DNA of 64,000 nucleotides, taken from NCBI GenBank assembly GCA_033675545.1, contig JAWDGP010003844.1:152501-216500 (forward strand), given 5' to 3'. The translations under genes and the position numbers were made by a program. This DNA is from Elysia crispata (lineage: Eukaryota; Mollusca; Gastropoda; Plakobranchidae). Numbering within the stretch: the stretch's first letter is position 1; each line of letters begins with the position of its first letter. This document shows, in pieces, positions 52,146 through 64,000 of the stretch. The notes below the pieces were generated by a model, which did not search any database, was not told the origin of the DNA, and worked only from the letters and a program-made list of their open reading frames with translations.

Positions 52146-54801
52146 AGAAAGAAAGAACCAATGAGACGGAATATATCGAAATACTGCACATTGAGTATCG
52201 CTGTATGTCGGAAAATTTCATTTCAAAGACCCTCTACGCTTGCCTTGTCCACAATATGTCATTATAATAGGGAAAATAATATTGTTCGATGACAGAGATG
52301 CGTCATAAAAGCTAAAAGGACACAATGAAATAAAAAGAACAGCAAAGCTTCCAAGTCTGATTATCCTAGCAGCAGCCAGCTTTAGGTCTTGAAAGTAAAC
52401 AAATGTAACTGTCAATTAAGAGAAAAAGATGTGCAATTACAAGCTGCGATTTCATGATTCCTTACACCTTGCACATCGGTACACGACAACAATTATGAGC
52501 ACATTTTACCCCGATGATAGGATTGACACTTGACATATACTCGAACGCAAATAAGCAATTTAAAATTCTTAAAGGCATAAGATAGTGCGTACTTTAAATG
52601 GTAATGAGGGAAGAAACAAATATAAGAAAACAATACAAACCAGGGAATTCATCGAGCTGTTTTAGTTATAGTATATTATGAATTTGCAAAAAAATCACAT
52701 ATTACTAGGGAAATTCGTAATTGACCCTAAAGAACTTCAAAGTTAATTCAAATGACAGGTGATATGCAACACACCCTCAAGCCTTCAACGGCTACAATGG
52801 ACGCCAAAATATTTATCTAGCAACTGAAGAGCCCACATCGCAGTATTTGCTGAATACACTTACGCCATAGCAGCGTAGGAAATGGACAAAAAAAAAGGAA
52901 TTTATTTGCACGATTTAGAAAAAGGTACCTAGGTTACTCATCTACTCTTTTTACTATGGCTTTCCATTGAACTGAATTTTAAAAAAGCGATATAGCTAGA
53001 TCTAGGTTGGTAGGTGGAATCCTGTGATATAAAAAGTAGTAGCACTTCCATTCACAGTACCGAATCCTGAGAGAGCCTAAGAGTTTACACAACGTGCACG
53101 GGGGAAATTTGTCTTGTATAGGTTACAGATCTATAAACTTGACTTGAACTGATAGGTTAGAAACACTGGCTGGACTGCTGACTTGACTGCAAGCCGACAG
53201 ATTACCAGGTCAGTTATAGGCCTAGATCTAAAGTTCTTATACCACTGACTAGAATCAACGCACACAGAAAAGAACATTCGACATGCACCATTGAGCGCGT
53301 ATGTTACCTATCAATGCGACCATTACCGGTGCCAGTAGAACGTGTGACTATTTGACGAGTGGAATAATGAGATATTGAGTAGCCCCTGAGTATTGGAAAC
53401 GGCTACCCATACGAGAACTTTAGGAATGATAGGACACGCATGAGAAAATCTTATCTCCGCCTCAGTTCGAAATCAATGAAGTCGCAAACTTATGCATACA
53501 CTGTGCGATTGGCTTTCACGGGAATAAATTCCCATTCTAGTATACTTGTGTCATGTGGCAGATAGTCAAGCAATGGTATCTTCATGATAAATGAGGCAGC
53601 AGATATCTCTTGAATCTGGCACACAAACTCTAGGGTGGCCGATTCCACCTAACGCCATATAGTGTTGGTCCTCAGAATTTCTCTTTGCCAAGTCAATGGT
53701 TCAATCTGCAGGAAGACCAGACAAAATTGATGCCTTTTCCTGGATTTATCTCGCTTAATTGGTCGGCCTTATATAAATCAGAGTAACAGTGAAAAGTCAT
53801 CTTCATTTTATAATTCCAGAAAACCAACGTAACCGCATCGCCTTTCGAGGTATTAAAAGGCAAGGGATTCGTCATAATAGTACTACATGGAAAATTTGAT
53901 TCTGCTTAACAAAAATAAAAGTTGATCGTGCTCAAATGCACCTGAAGTTGTTTTTCCAAAGAAAATTAAAAAAAAAAAATCATAATCAACAAGATACGAA
54001 CTGAGTTAATGTCGAAGGCCTTTTAGCCAGAACAGTTGGAGTTCATGGTCTCTTTTCTTGTTGACCTCTAATTTTGTTTTATTTCCTCTTTTCCCCCCTC
54101 CTCCTCCTCCCTTTCCTCTCCAAGGTGTGGCCGATAGTAAGTCTAGAGGGATTCACGCGCGGATTTATTTCAAGATCTGAGGCTGCCATGAACATATTTT
54201 CATGCCTTGCTCTGTCTCGCCATACTTGTGTCTTGCGGATTAAAGACCAAATTATTTCTCGGAAGAACCACGGGTCTGTAGCACATGGCTTTAAATTTCT
54301 CTGCAGGATATCTCTGAGTTTGGAGAGGTTATTGTTTGGTTTACTTTGTTTTTGTTTCTTCAAAAAATCACACAAAAGAAGCCAAAACATGTAGATACAA
54401 CTTGAAGTGTAAGGTTTCGATAAATCTTTTATTAGGGCAGACAAAGGCACGTCGCAGGATCCGGAAACGACCATTTATCCTTACTGTATTCAAAGTAGAA
54501 AAGTGGAAAAGAAGAGAAAGTTAAAAATACCATAACTTTAACTACCGGTATGCCAGATCGTGGAACAATGTTAGCACCTCCCCCACATCAATGGGATCTG
54601 GTTGCTCTGGTATAGACTTGGCGGAGCACACAATGGGAACGGTGATCAGGTCTGGATGTAAAGGCGACTGTTATGTTTATTACTAAGTTAACTTTGATAA
54701 CTCGGCGAGAAATGTCCAGTGAAACTATGAAAGATCGTGATATCTGTGGTTCTCGCTCAACATTTTAAATTCATCATAGTGTGCTATCTCTCCGTCAATC
54801 T
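52146..54801. other. Intergenic sequence
   Basis: No recognised element. Overlapping open frames on both strands at 54074-54474 (106 and 131 codons) lack domains and splice context. Small AGATCT words occur near 52995 and 53220. Confidence 0.4.
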
Positions 54802-55143
54802 TCTTATTTACGCATGACAGTGTCAACGTGTAGTACCAAAAAAAAAAAATAATAATCATATCCACAATGCATTTACAGCACAACTCTTTGTCGCAACCCG
54901 CAAGGTAAAAACACAACAACAACAAAATGGGCATATCATAAAATCATTTATCTAGAAGCAGACTGAGAATTTGGAGAATTTATCTGTAGCACCGAAGGTA
55001 TGCATAAATAAATTAAAAATACACATATATTACACACAATACTTATCGAAAATCAGCCCCCGACAAAGTCCAGAAGAAGAAAAAAACTGCGTTTCATAAA
55101 ATTGTCGACATAATAGTGTCCCCTTTCAGATGTCATTGTGCAA
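54802..55143. repeat. Dispersed direct repeat, copy 1
   Basis: About 340 bp matching 57407-57762 in the same orientation, with roughly 10-15% differences by eye. Shared words include GTCGCAACCCGC, GAGAATTTGGAGAATTTAT, GTAGCACCGAAGGTATGC and AAAATTGTCGACATAATA. No open frame or terminal structure was found, so the element class is unknown. Confidence 0.9.
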
Positions 55144-56690
55144 CGCCATTCCATTTTTATTTGGTGCTGTGCAGAACATAGCTCTGTAACCAAAAGGGAG
55201 AGAAGGAGGACCCAAGAGATATGCGTGAAAGAAATACGTATGTAGAGGAAAACAGACAATAGATTTAAAAGAACACTGAAAATCTTTTCTCACCTGCATA
55301 AGAATGAAACACTATTGCTACTACCGATAAAAATCGTTCTGCAGTACAAAGGATACATCATACACCAACATTGTCTTTTTTTTTTAGGGGGGGGCTGTTT
55401 TTTTTTTCTTTTTAACATAGTTCTTATAAACAAAATCAAAGTACCATAGTATGGAATAGGTTGGTTAAAAAGATAGGGCCTAACTAGTTGAACTATCTAC
55501 GAAGGGGTAGAAAAAGAAAAAGAAGAAGAGGAGGAGGAGGAGAATGAGAATTCTGACGCAGTGTGTTGCAGATCAACAGATAAGTCCATGTATTCCATGA
55601 AAACCCGAAAATGCGGGTTTAAGCAGTGTAGGGTAATTGGTTTTCATTAAAATCCATCCCTCTCCACCTTAGGGGTATCATTTTAGTACTCTAAATTGGT
55701 CTGTCGGTCATTTCAAGAGAAACAACAGCAGAGATCTTTAGAAACAATCTAGTGCTTAAATTACGCTAAATTATGCTAAATCCGCACACCTGGGCGGACT
55801 GTTTAATCATAGACCAATTACTGCGAAGCTTTAAAACACAAGATTGTCCTCTACTTCCATATTTATGTCAGAACTAAAATCCCTGCCTCCAAATAATATG
55901 TTTAGATCTAGTCGGTGGTCCTTGCCGGAAACGGAGGATCATCACAAACAAGTGGCACGTTCCGCCCAGAAACAGATACATTTACTATGAGGCCATATCG
56001 TGGAATAGCCTCGTGTAAGACATGCTATTGCTATATACGTATGCATTGCCCGCACGCTTCGTTGCTTGATTTCCAAGCTAACAAAGCAAAAATTCCGACT
56101 TTTTGCGCGCAAAAGCATGCCTTCACAATCAGAATGATTTAGTGAGAATGAAATCAAAATTAATGTATATGTAATTGATATTTCATTCACCGTAAAGCAC
56201 GAAAACAGGAGGCTATTCATGCAGGATTAAGTCGGTTCCCTTGCTCCAATCTGTATTATCTTCAGAACTCGGAACTCGCCCGACAGTTTCTTTTCAATTT
56301 GTGTTAACAAATGCCATTCTCTTAAACAAACACGATATTGCCGACTACCTTTCTTTTCCCTGAATGCCGCAGATCTTACGTTTTGAGCGCTGTCAGAATA
56401 AGGTCGGTCTTGTGAAAGAAACGGGGACCTTCTCTGACATACGTTAAATAAAAGAGAACCAAAGACAGCAAGATATTTTTTGGTGTTTAATGAATATTAA
56501 AAATCAATTTTAAAACTCTCTTTTTTTTTTCCTTCCCATGCTTGGACTTCTCTATAAGAAAGTAATCAGGTTACTTTAGCTTATCTTGTTTTTAAAAAAT
56601 GTTGCAAGGCATTGTACATGAATATATTTTCTTTCTTTTTCAAATGAATCAAACAATAAGATTTCAATTTGAGAGGTAGAAATAAGACTT

Positions 56691-56728
<38 letters not shown>

Positions 56729-57406
56729 GGGGGGGGGGAAGAAGAGAGATTAAATAAAATAATATTATTCCTAACTGACCAATGTTTTCTTTCAGTATGG
56801 AAGACTGATATTAAAAAATGTCTTTATATTAATTTACACAATAGTTGACACATTCCTGGGCTCCAAAGTTGAATACACGCCTGTGTAGCGAGCGTGGGTT
56901 CTCATAAGGGCGGTATTTATACTCCACACCCCCCTCCCCGGTATATCGTGATTAATAAATGCGCACTATTACAGTTGACAATTTTAAAAATGAACCTCCG
57001 CTCGCTACGCCCGACCAAGCGTTCAGCAAACAACAAACGCGCCACCGCATGCATGAGCTAACAGCAAAGATCTTGCAAAGAACAATATTTGCGTTTGCAT
57101 AATCAATTGTGCCCGGTCGCAAAAGGCATTTCTTCATCATAGAGAGCGATATTATGTCAAAACAGGCATTCAAATGGGCAAGCTCCGCTTTTTCTTTAAA
57201 CAAAAGCGTTTAATATCAAGAGGGGAAGGGATGTCAAACAAATACTAGAAGGAATACATCTATCAAAGACAATTTTTGAAATCTTGAGACGAAATTACTT
57301 TGTAAAATTTATAGTGTATACATAGAAAGCGGATGGTGCTTTGAAAAGAGCATATATATTAATCTTAAATTTTCGAGACAAATTTCGCCGTTGTGAGACT
57401 CTAATT
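55144..57406. other. Intergenic sequence with a GA microsatellite
   Basis: Contains (GA)n followed by a G-run at 56692-56738, a purine-rich tract near 55510-55545 and otherwise unrecognised sequence between the two copies of the dispersed repeat. Confidence 0.4.
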
Positions 57407-57762
57407 TTCTTATTTATGCATGACAATGTCAACGTGTAGAACCATAAATTAAAAAAAAAAAAAAGAAGACATCTACAACTCATTGTCGCAACCCGCTAGG
57501 TAAAAAACCAACACCACCACCAACAACAACAACAACAAAACGGGCATATCATAAAATCATTTATCTTAAAACAGATTGAGAATTTGGAGAATTTATCCGT
57601 AGCACCGAAGGTATGCTAAATAAATTCAGAATAGACGTATATTATACACAATACTTGATCGAAAATCTGCCCCTGACAAAGCCCAGAAGAAAAAAAAAAC
57701 ACTGTTTGTGTTACATAAAATTGTCGACATAATAATGTCCCCTTTCATGTGTCATTGTGCAA
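57407..57762. repeat. Dispersed direct repeat, copy 2
   Basis: Second copy of the unit at 54802-55143, 2.6 kb downstream in the same orientation. It carries an expanded AAC triplet tract at about 57512-57538 where copy 1 has a shorter one. Confidence 0.9.
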
Positions 57763-60484
57763 AGATTACAGTTGCTAGTTTGCAGTCTAATTTTTTAAAA
57801 ATTTAAAAGAAAAACTACCACAAAATTTTCACCATCTAAATCATAAGTCATTGTGGGGGTTTTTGTTGTTATTTTCCTTCTTTAAGCAAATTATATTTTG
57901 AGGTCATGCTACTAGAAAAGATCCATTGGTGAAGTGTTGTACATTTATAACGCAAAGTGCCTGCATAGTAAATTTGTTAGACGGCTTCTTCATTATTGTA
58001 GTCTTGTTTTGAGGGCAAGAAGTTCTATTTTGCTCCTGCAAAGATTATGGCAGATTCTGTGGTACTTTTTTAAACACTGATTTGCAATTTGATAACTTTG
58101 ATAACCTCTGGTTGTCCTTCAGTTGCTAAAAAACTGGCAAAGATTTACATTTGTCACACACATATAAGAGCATGATAACTTCTGCAACTTTATTCTAAAA
58201 ATTTATTTCAACTTTTTGTCCCAATAAACAATGTGTGTATAAGTCCTGTCATATGGTGATTTTCAATCTTGCATACAAGAACAAGAGCCCTTTTTATTCA
58301 TTTGGACATGAAAAAAAAATTGAATTCTTTTAAATTTTTTTTCTTTGCCACCTTGAGAAAATCTTTAAAATTTTGAATAAACTGAAATTCTTAAGACCAT
58401 AATACAAAGAGGAAGAGGAAAAATCAAACCTGAATCTTTTATGGACCTTAATTCTCTCACGTCTGAGTCAATCATCAAGGCTTCAGATAAGGTGATGAAA
58501 AGCATAGTACACCTCATAAATAAAAATTAAACCTTTCCATACTCTCTGTCTAACAGACCACATGTAGCTAGCACTGAACTTTCAACCAGAATCCCCCTGC
58601 CCCTCAATATGCTATTCCTTATCCCTATAGACTGCACACATTTGTCAGAGATATACCTGGGTTGTGGAAGGGGGTGTGGGGTGTGGAAGGGAGAACACAG
58701 GCACAAACACACACCTTACAGGAAACCTTCCATCGCCCAGGGCACTGCATTGCCTCTCTGCGGTAGCCAGGAACTGTATTTATAAATCAGTAGTGAGTGA
58801 TATTAAATTAATCTTATCTATTATTCAGACTTCAACCTAAAAAATGTATACAACTTACAAATTTGGTAAAAAAAATAATTAATTTGACATTAATCAACAA
58901 TCAAAAATTTTACCTCTCCAGATTCTAATTATTTGGACTTGACTTATCAACAAACCCAATTTTGAAAAAAAAAAAAAAAAGAAAAGGAAATCCAACTCCA
59001 TAATGCAAAACATTCTTCCATAAATCTCTTGCATTTTACAGTCAAGATGGTAAACAAATGATACTAATCACCCAGAAAAATCTCATCCGTAGTTTTGATT
59101 CAAATAGTTTGTTTGTACCAATTATGATTGTGTTGTAAAATTATAAGACTGTGATTTTGAGGACAAAGACCAAATGGCATCAGCCAAGATTCGAATGTGA
59201 AAAATATGGACCAATCCAGGGGCTGATGACACAAAATTTAATAGCAATTATTTAAAATTTTTGAACAACAAATTTTCAGCAGGGTATCAATCAAAGCTTC
59301 ATGACTGATGAAATTAGGGCACATTTTACAGTGTAATGGGTTCCTCACTTCCACCCCTTTAAATGGAAAGACAAAAAAACTTTACAACAAATTATACTAA
59401 CTGAGAAGTGACTAGAGATTCAAATTCCTAATTAAGTAGTTAGTTTTACCTTTAAAAAACTCATTATTTTTTCACCCATTTTTCAGATGGTAAGTTAATG
59501 TGATCCCCCTCACAAGGAAAACTTTATGGACTTAAAAAACATAGACAAAAAAGATTCATAGAGCAAGTACATGAACAATGACAGCAAGCTTGCATTTTTG
59601 CCTGACAAATAATTAGAAAATTTTGAAATTTTTATATATATTATGGAAACCCATAGCTCTTGATAAATGGCTAGATATAGATGACATCAATGCCATTGGC
59701 CTGTTTCAATGATTTATAAAAATATAAGTAGTGACACAAATGCAATTATAATTTGAAATTTAAAAAAAAAAAACTCCTACATTGCTTAAAATTTGCTTTC
59801 AATGTAAGACATAGAACTCATCTAAAAACGAATGAGGATATACTTATAATGTAGTCTGCCAATCTTGATTAAATTGTCAACTTTCAGATTTGTTAAAATC
59901 TATTCAAAGAAATTTTAGGTGCTCCCAAAATCATTTTAGTTTTAGAGCGAATCACAAATCACACTCACAGCATATAAAAAGTATAGATTGTTTGCCACAA
60001 ATGACAGGCACACGTTTGTCCTAGATTTCAATCTTAGCTTTGGTTTCATAGCCTTTAAAATTAAAATATTTAAATGCTGACCAGTCCATTTTTTAGGAGA
60101 TCATTGAATAGAAGTCTATGTTAGTATATATATGTACCAATACTGGAAGACAAATTTCACAATTTAAGGATATTATTTAACACTAGGGATCATTACATTC
60201 TTACACCCTGTTTATCATGTTTAACTTTAAGATAAAAGTGCTGACACCAAACTGAAAGTCTTTTTTAGTTTCACAAGATACTTTGAGAGATAATCATTTA
60301 AATTGAGAACTTTCACTCATGTGTATCCTGTTTAAATGAGATAACCCTTTTAACAGCTAATCTGTCCACTTTGTCGAGTATCAGAATTAATTGGATGAAT
60401 GCAATGATATCTTTAAATTTCAGCCTTTTCCACTTACCTGTCTTTGACCTTTTTCATTTTACAATCAAGCTGAATTCAAGTGAA
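57763..60484. other. Intergenic sequence upstream of FAM76
   Basis: Strongly AT-rich with many homopolymer runs. No exon or element recognised. It could contain an unrecognised 5' exon of FAM76. Confidence 0.4.
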
Positions 60485-60780
60485 TAGATCTAGATTCTAG
60501 TGTTGTATAAATTTACCAGATCTAGAATCTACAATCTAGATCTAGATGTAGTGAGATTTTTGTTAAATTAACTTTTTCTGTTCCTTTCGATTAGAATCTC
60601 GATTTATGAAGTCTAACAGCTTTTGTGCCAATACATCAAAATCAAGGTTTATATTCATCTACCAACCTAGATCTAGATCTAGATCTAGTCTTTAAAATCT
60701 GAAATTTCGTTTACAAACTTGGTAAAGTCAAACTCTAAAGTTCTAGATCTAGATAGATCTTGATAAATTCAATCTAGAAG
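60485..60780. repeat. Island of CTAGAT/AGATCT words
   Basis: Dense TCTAGATCTAGA-type words, including a pure run of AGATCT hexamers at 60668-60690. It lies about 0.6 kb before the FAM76 start, mirroring the island 0.9 kb before the YARS1 start. Confidence 0.7.
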
Positions 60781-61399
60781 CCAGTTTAATAGGCTGCATC
60801 AACTTTGTTAAAAGACTTCTTACGCGCCTAATTTTTACCATCAATCTGAAGATCTCCAACTAGTCCAGGATTCTAGACCTTGATTAGACTCGAAGAGGAA
60901 GAGATATTTTTTTAATTCATAAGGTCTCCATTCCTGCAGGTACTTGAATCTCGCATCAAAACCACTCTTTTAGTTTAGAATCCAAAAAGGCACATCTTCC
61001 ACAACAACCATTGATTACTCTTTAGGATTGGTCGAATAAAACGGCTTGGATGAAGAGCAAGTTTTTGTTTTAAAATACTTTTACTTGTATTTTGTAAAAT
61101 CACATCTTCTAATTAAAAAAACAAACTAGAAATATACTGGGTCCTAAAATTTCAGAGAAATTAACCTAAAAAAGTATTGTCAGGCTAAATGTGGTATGTT
61201 TTAATAATCTAGTCCATTAATTTTTCATTTTATGCGCATGTCAGTGTTGCACTTAGCTACTTCCGTGTATCTTCGAGATTGAAAGCTTGACTTTCAGCAT
61301 TAGGCCTATAAGTTAGTGTTTAGTTTTTTTTATAATGCTGAATTAGATTAGATTCAGCAAATTTCTAGTTTATAGCTATGAAATTTTAATTGTATTGTC

Positions 61400-64000
61400 A
61401 TGGAAGCTCTATTCTCATGTACAAAATGTCTCAAACGATGTCCCTTTGACGATCTTTCAAGGGGTGAACAACTTTGCAAGGTAAAATAATTGGTAACAAT
61501 GTAATTCAAGCACCAGTTTCTTGACGAAATGCTTGGAGTCACTTTTCTTTCCAAAGCTTTATAATAAAGCTCCTTAAGTCTACACACCTACCATCTCTTG
61601 TCTTATTTATACTTTGTGCGACAATTAAAACTTTCAGATTCGTTCCTACCTTAAACACAAACTATGCACATTCCCAAACTAATCGCTAACCTAGATTTAG
61701 GCCGAGATGTGAAGATGTAAAATCTAATCTAGATTTTGACGAATCTAGATCTAGATTTCTTTCTAAAATTTCATTTATATTTATGTAATTTTTCATATTT
61801 TACCCTCATGACCAACTTAGTAGTAGTACGATTCTAATGAATGATGTGCCTTCTTTCTTGCCTCACTCCCATCTAGGACTAGAGTTAGTAGCAACAGTTA
61901 GTGTTACTCTGTTAGAAGAAGTGATGCATTCAGCCAGACGCTGAAATCATATCTGCTGGGTATTTATTTTGCTCCTAAGTAGAGAGTCTAAAATTCAATA
62001 CCAAAATTTGTGCTAACAGCCTTTCTCAAGAACTAATCTAGTTACACCTGGCTCACAAAATGTATGAACTCATTATCTTAGGCCTAATCTGAAAATTTGG
62101 AGTGCCATAAATTCTAGACTACTTAAAAACTGATTTATGAATTAATTATATATGTCTGGCTTGTGTTCATCAAGAATTGAAAGCTAGTGATAATATACAA
62201 TCTAGATCTAGTGACATTTGTTATGTATGATGTATATTGTTGGCTTGAAAATAATTGCAATCAGTATTTTGTCTTTGTGCTCCAGCCGGGCTTTTAAAAC
62301 TATAATTTGAAGCTGGCAACAAAATTTTTCAGTATTTTTAGTGGCATTTTGAACCTTTGAACAACTTTCTTTCCTATGTATGAAAGTTGAGTTGCCCTTT
62401 GAACTTGTCCTTTTATTTGATTTGAACATTTTATTTTCAGTTTTTGTTGTTTTTTTTACTCTTTGTCTTAACAGGACTGCAGGAATAATTACCCCATTGT
62501 GAAGTGCACTTACTGCAGGGCAGAGTTTCAGCAAAACAGGTGCAATAACTAAGTGTTTTAGAATGATGTGATGTTTTTTTTCCTATAATATGATTTTTTG
62601 GAGGGGTATAAAACAGATCTTTTTTAAAATGTTATTGTCTTGCAAAGAGTTGGAGCCTCTTTGATAACATTTAATTCAACAGGACTGCAGCGAATGATTA
62701 ACTTTGTATCTTTGTATTGTTGGGCAGAATTTTATAGAAAATAAAAAAAAAAGGTTGAAGAAATGATATGATTGGTTGAAGGATAATGTTTAAGTAAAAT
62801 TTAGTCGCCCTTTCAAGTTTTTTGTGTTTCATGTCAAATCCTCTGAATTTTTAAAAGTAAAAAATTAATCAGATGGCATTTCTTTTCTGTTGAAGTGGTA
62901 GCCTTGTTTTTTTACATTGTACTGTTTTTGAATGTTTTTTTTTAAACAAGAGTTAATAAAAGTCAAAGTAGAAACCAATATAAAATTGAAGTTATAGGAA
63001 ATTTAGTCTCATGTATAGAGAGAGAGAGTTGTGCGATAGTCAAGGGGATAACATAAGATTTTATGTCTGCTTGTATGTATGGTGAGAGCTGCGCATTTGT
63101 TTCTATCGTCAATCTTATAGAGTAGCTTTTAAATAATGTCGAATAAACAGCTGAATGTTTATATATTTTTAAATTTGATCAAATCTTAGAACATGAATTT
63201 AGACCTACAAACAAATTAACAAAATGAGAGTGGTAGGAGATCAGCCAGATAGCCAGAATAGTAAAGATCTATTACTTCAGGGTTTCATTCGTTTTCTTTT
63301 CTCTATTTTAATATTTTAATATATATATTATATATATATTTTAATATTATGATTTAATTATATTAAAATACTGTTCAACCAAAAATATTTGATCCTTAAT
63401 AATTTTTTTTTTTTAATCAATACTCCTTTTAAGCGAAAAATATCATGCAGTCTATTAAATTTCAGTTTAACCGTTTTCTGTTTTCCACTTTATATTCCTA
63501 TTGTTAAAATCAAGACTCTTTTTATTATTATTATTATTATTATTTTTTTAGCATATTGAATCATATTTCATACACTGTAAATGAGTCACATTATTCAAAC
63601 CTTTCTCTTTTTCAGTAAAGGTAGCACAAACTCAATATGTGCTAAGTGTGCTCAAAATGTGAAGCACTATGGCAAGGTAGGTCATTATGAAAATTTCCTT
63701 TCACATCATTTTAGAATGGACAGGTACATTGATAGCAATTGATATATTATTTTTTTCTATAACTTCATAAACTTGTTCATATTAATCCAGTGTATTTTTC
63801 ATTTTCAGTGGTCCATGTTAAGTTCATTACAGAAAAAATGTTTCTTTTAAATTTATTTAACATTGGCCATGAATTGATGAAGAAAACATTTATTTTTTAA
63901 AATTAATTTTAATAGTGAGAGTTAGTCACTTTCATTGTACCGTTTTTGTTCTATTCTATTCTAGCCAACAGCTTGTGAGAATTGCAGTGTGCTTGCAGCA
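61400..64000 (+). CDS. FAM76B: FAM76 family protein (FAM76A/FAM76B), N-terminal part
   Basis: Four coding exons with agreeing phases: 61400-61480, 62475-62539, 63616-63676 and 63965 to the window end. The protein begins MEALFSCTKC and continues with regularly spaced CxxC pairs: CTKC, LCKDC, CTYC, CAKC and CENC. This order and the words IVKCTYCRAEFQQ and ICAKCAQNV match the cysteine-rich N-terminus of vertebrate FAM76A/B, which is followed in those proteins by a coiled coil (outside this window). FAM76 proteins are reported in nuclear speckles; their molecular role is not settled. The gene is divergent from CEP57. The start is the first ATG in frame and fits the family N-terminus. The symbol B is by synteny with CEP57; the invertebrate gene is probably the single ancestor of A and B. 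Confidence 0.92.
61690..61762. repeat. Small CTAGAT cluster in FAM76 intron 1
   Basis: Several CTAGATT, TCTAGATCTAGA-like words within 75 bases. Confidence 0.6.
63303..63366. repeat. AT-only palindromic tract in FAM76 intron 3
   Basis: TATTTTAATATTTTAATA is mirrored further along around a TA-rich centre, giving a cruciform-prone sequence. Confidence 0.7.
63521..63547. repeat. (TTA)n microsatellite
   Basis: About eight TTA/ATT triplets followed by a T-run. Confidence 0.9.

Noticed and set aside
51929-52292. Long homopolymeric frames (N, K, R, S, L or F runs)
   Set aside because: They are translations of the AAT/AAG/AGG triplet array, not a protein gene.
54074-54474. Overlapping 106- and 131-codon open frames on opposite strands
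   Set aside because: Neither has a domain or splice sites. Opposite-strand openness over the same interval suggests chance composition.

Overview
The window is nuclear DNA of an animal: AT-rich, with small coding exons, GT-AG introns, long microsatellites and decayed transposons. The microsatellites, the islands of a CTAGAT hexamer, a tRNA-derived SINE and a RAG1-like (N-RAG-TP type) transposon suggest a mollusc, probably a gastropod. That placement is inference. No bacterial genes, CRISPR array or rRNA are seen.

Three conserved protein genes were assembled exon by exon, and their splice phases agree throughout. (1) YARS1, cytoplasmic tyrosyl-tRNA synthetase, plus strand, 12 coding exons, 4602-13560, about 523 aa. 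(2) CEP57, a centrosomal and spindle protein, minus strand, 8 coding exons, 35377 down to 20311, about 632 aa, with a possible 27-nt microexon. It is tail-to-tail with YARS1. (3) FAM76 (FAM76A/B family), plus strand, starting at 61400 and cut by the window end after four partial exons. CEP57 and FAM76 are divergent neighbours, the same arrangement as human CEP57 and FAM76B on 11q21, although about 26 kb separates their coding starts here.

The most notable item is a 4.1-kb DNA transposon (20978-25116) in the last CEP57 intron, antisense to the host gene. It has CAC-type terminal inverted repeats and encodes a decayed transposase. The N-terminal part carries the cysteine layout of the RAG1 N-terminal zinc module. 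The C-terminal part has RAG1/Transib-like catalytic motifs. The two ends share two conserved blocks whose spacing differs by exactly 10 bp, which recalls the 12/23 asymmetry of RAG recombination signals. The transposase has one in-frame TGA and three frameshifts.

The 26-kb interval between CEP57 and FAM76 holds mainly repeats: a candidate solo LTR (44711-46077), a 37-bp minisatellite with higher-order structure (46238-46755), GA and triplet arrays, a duplicated 340-bp unit, two CpG-richer patches that could be regulatory, and two orphan exon-like segments. The left edge (1-905) is a decayed non-LTR retrotransposon reverse transcriptase. The remaining stretches are AT-rich sequence in which I recognise nothing.
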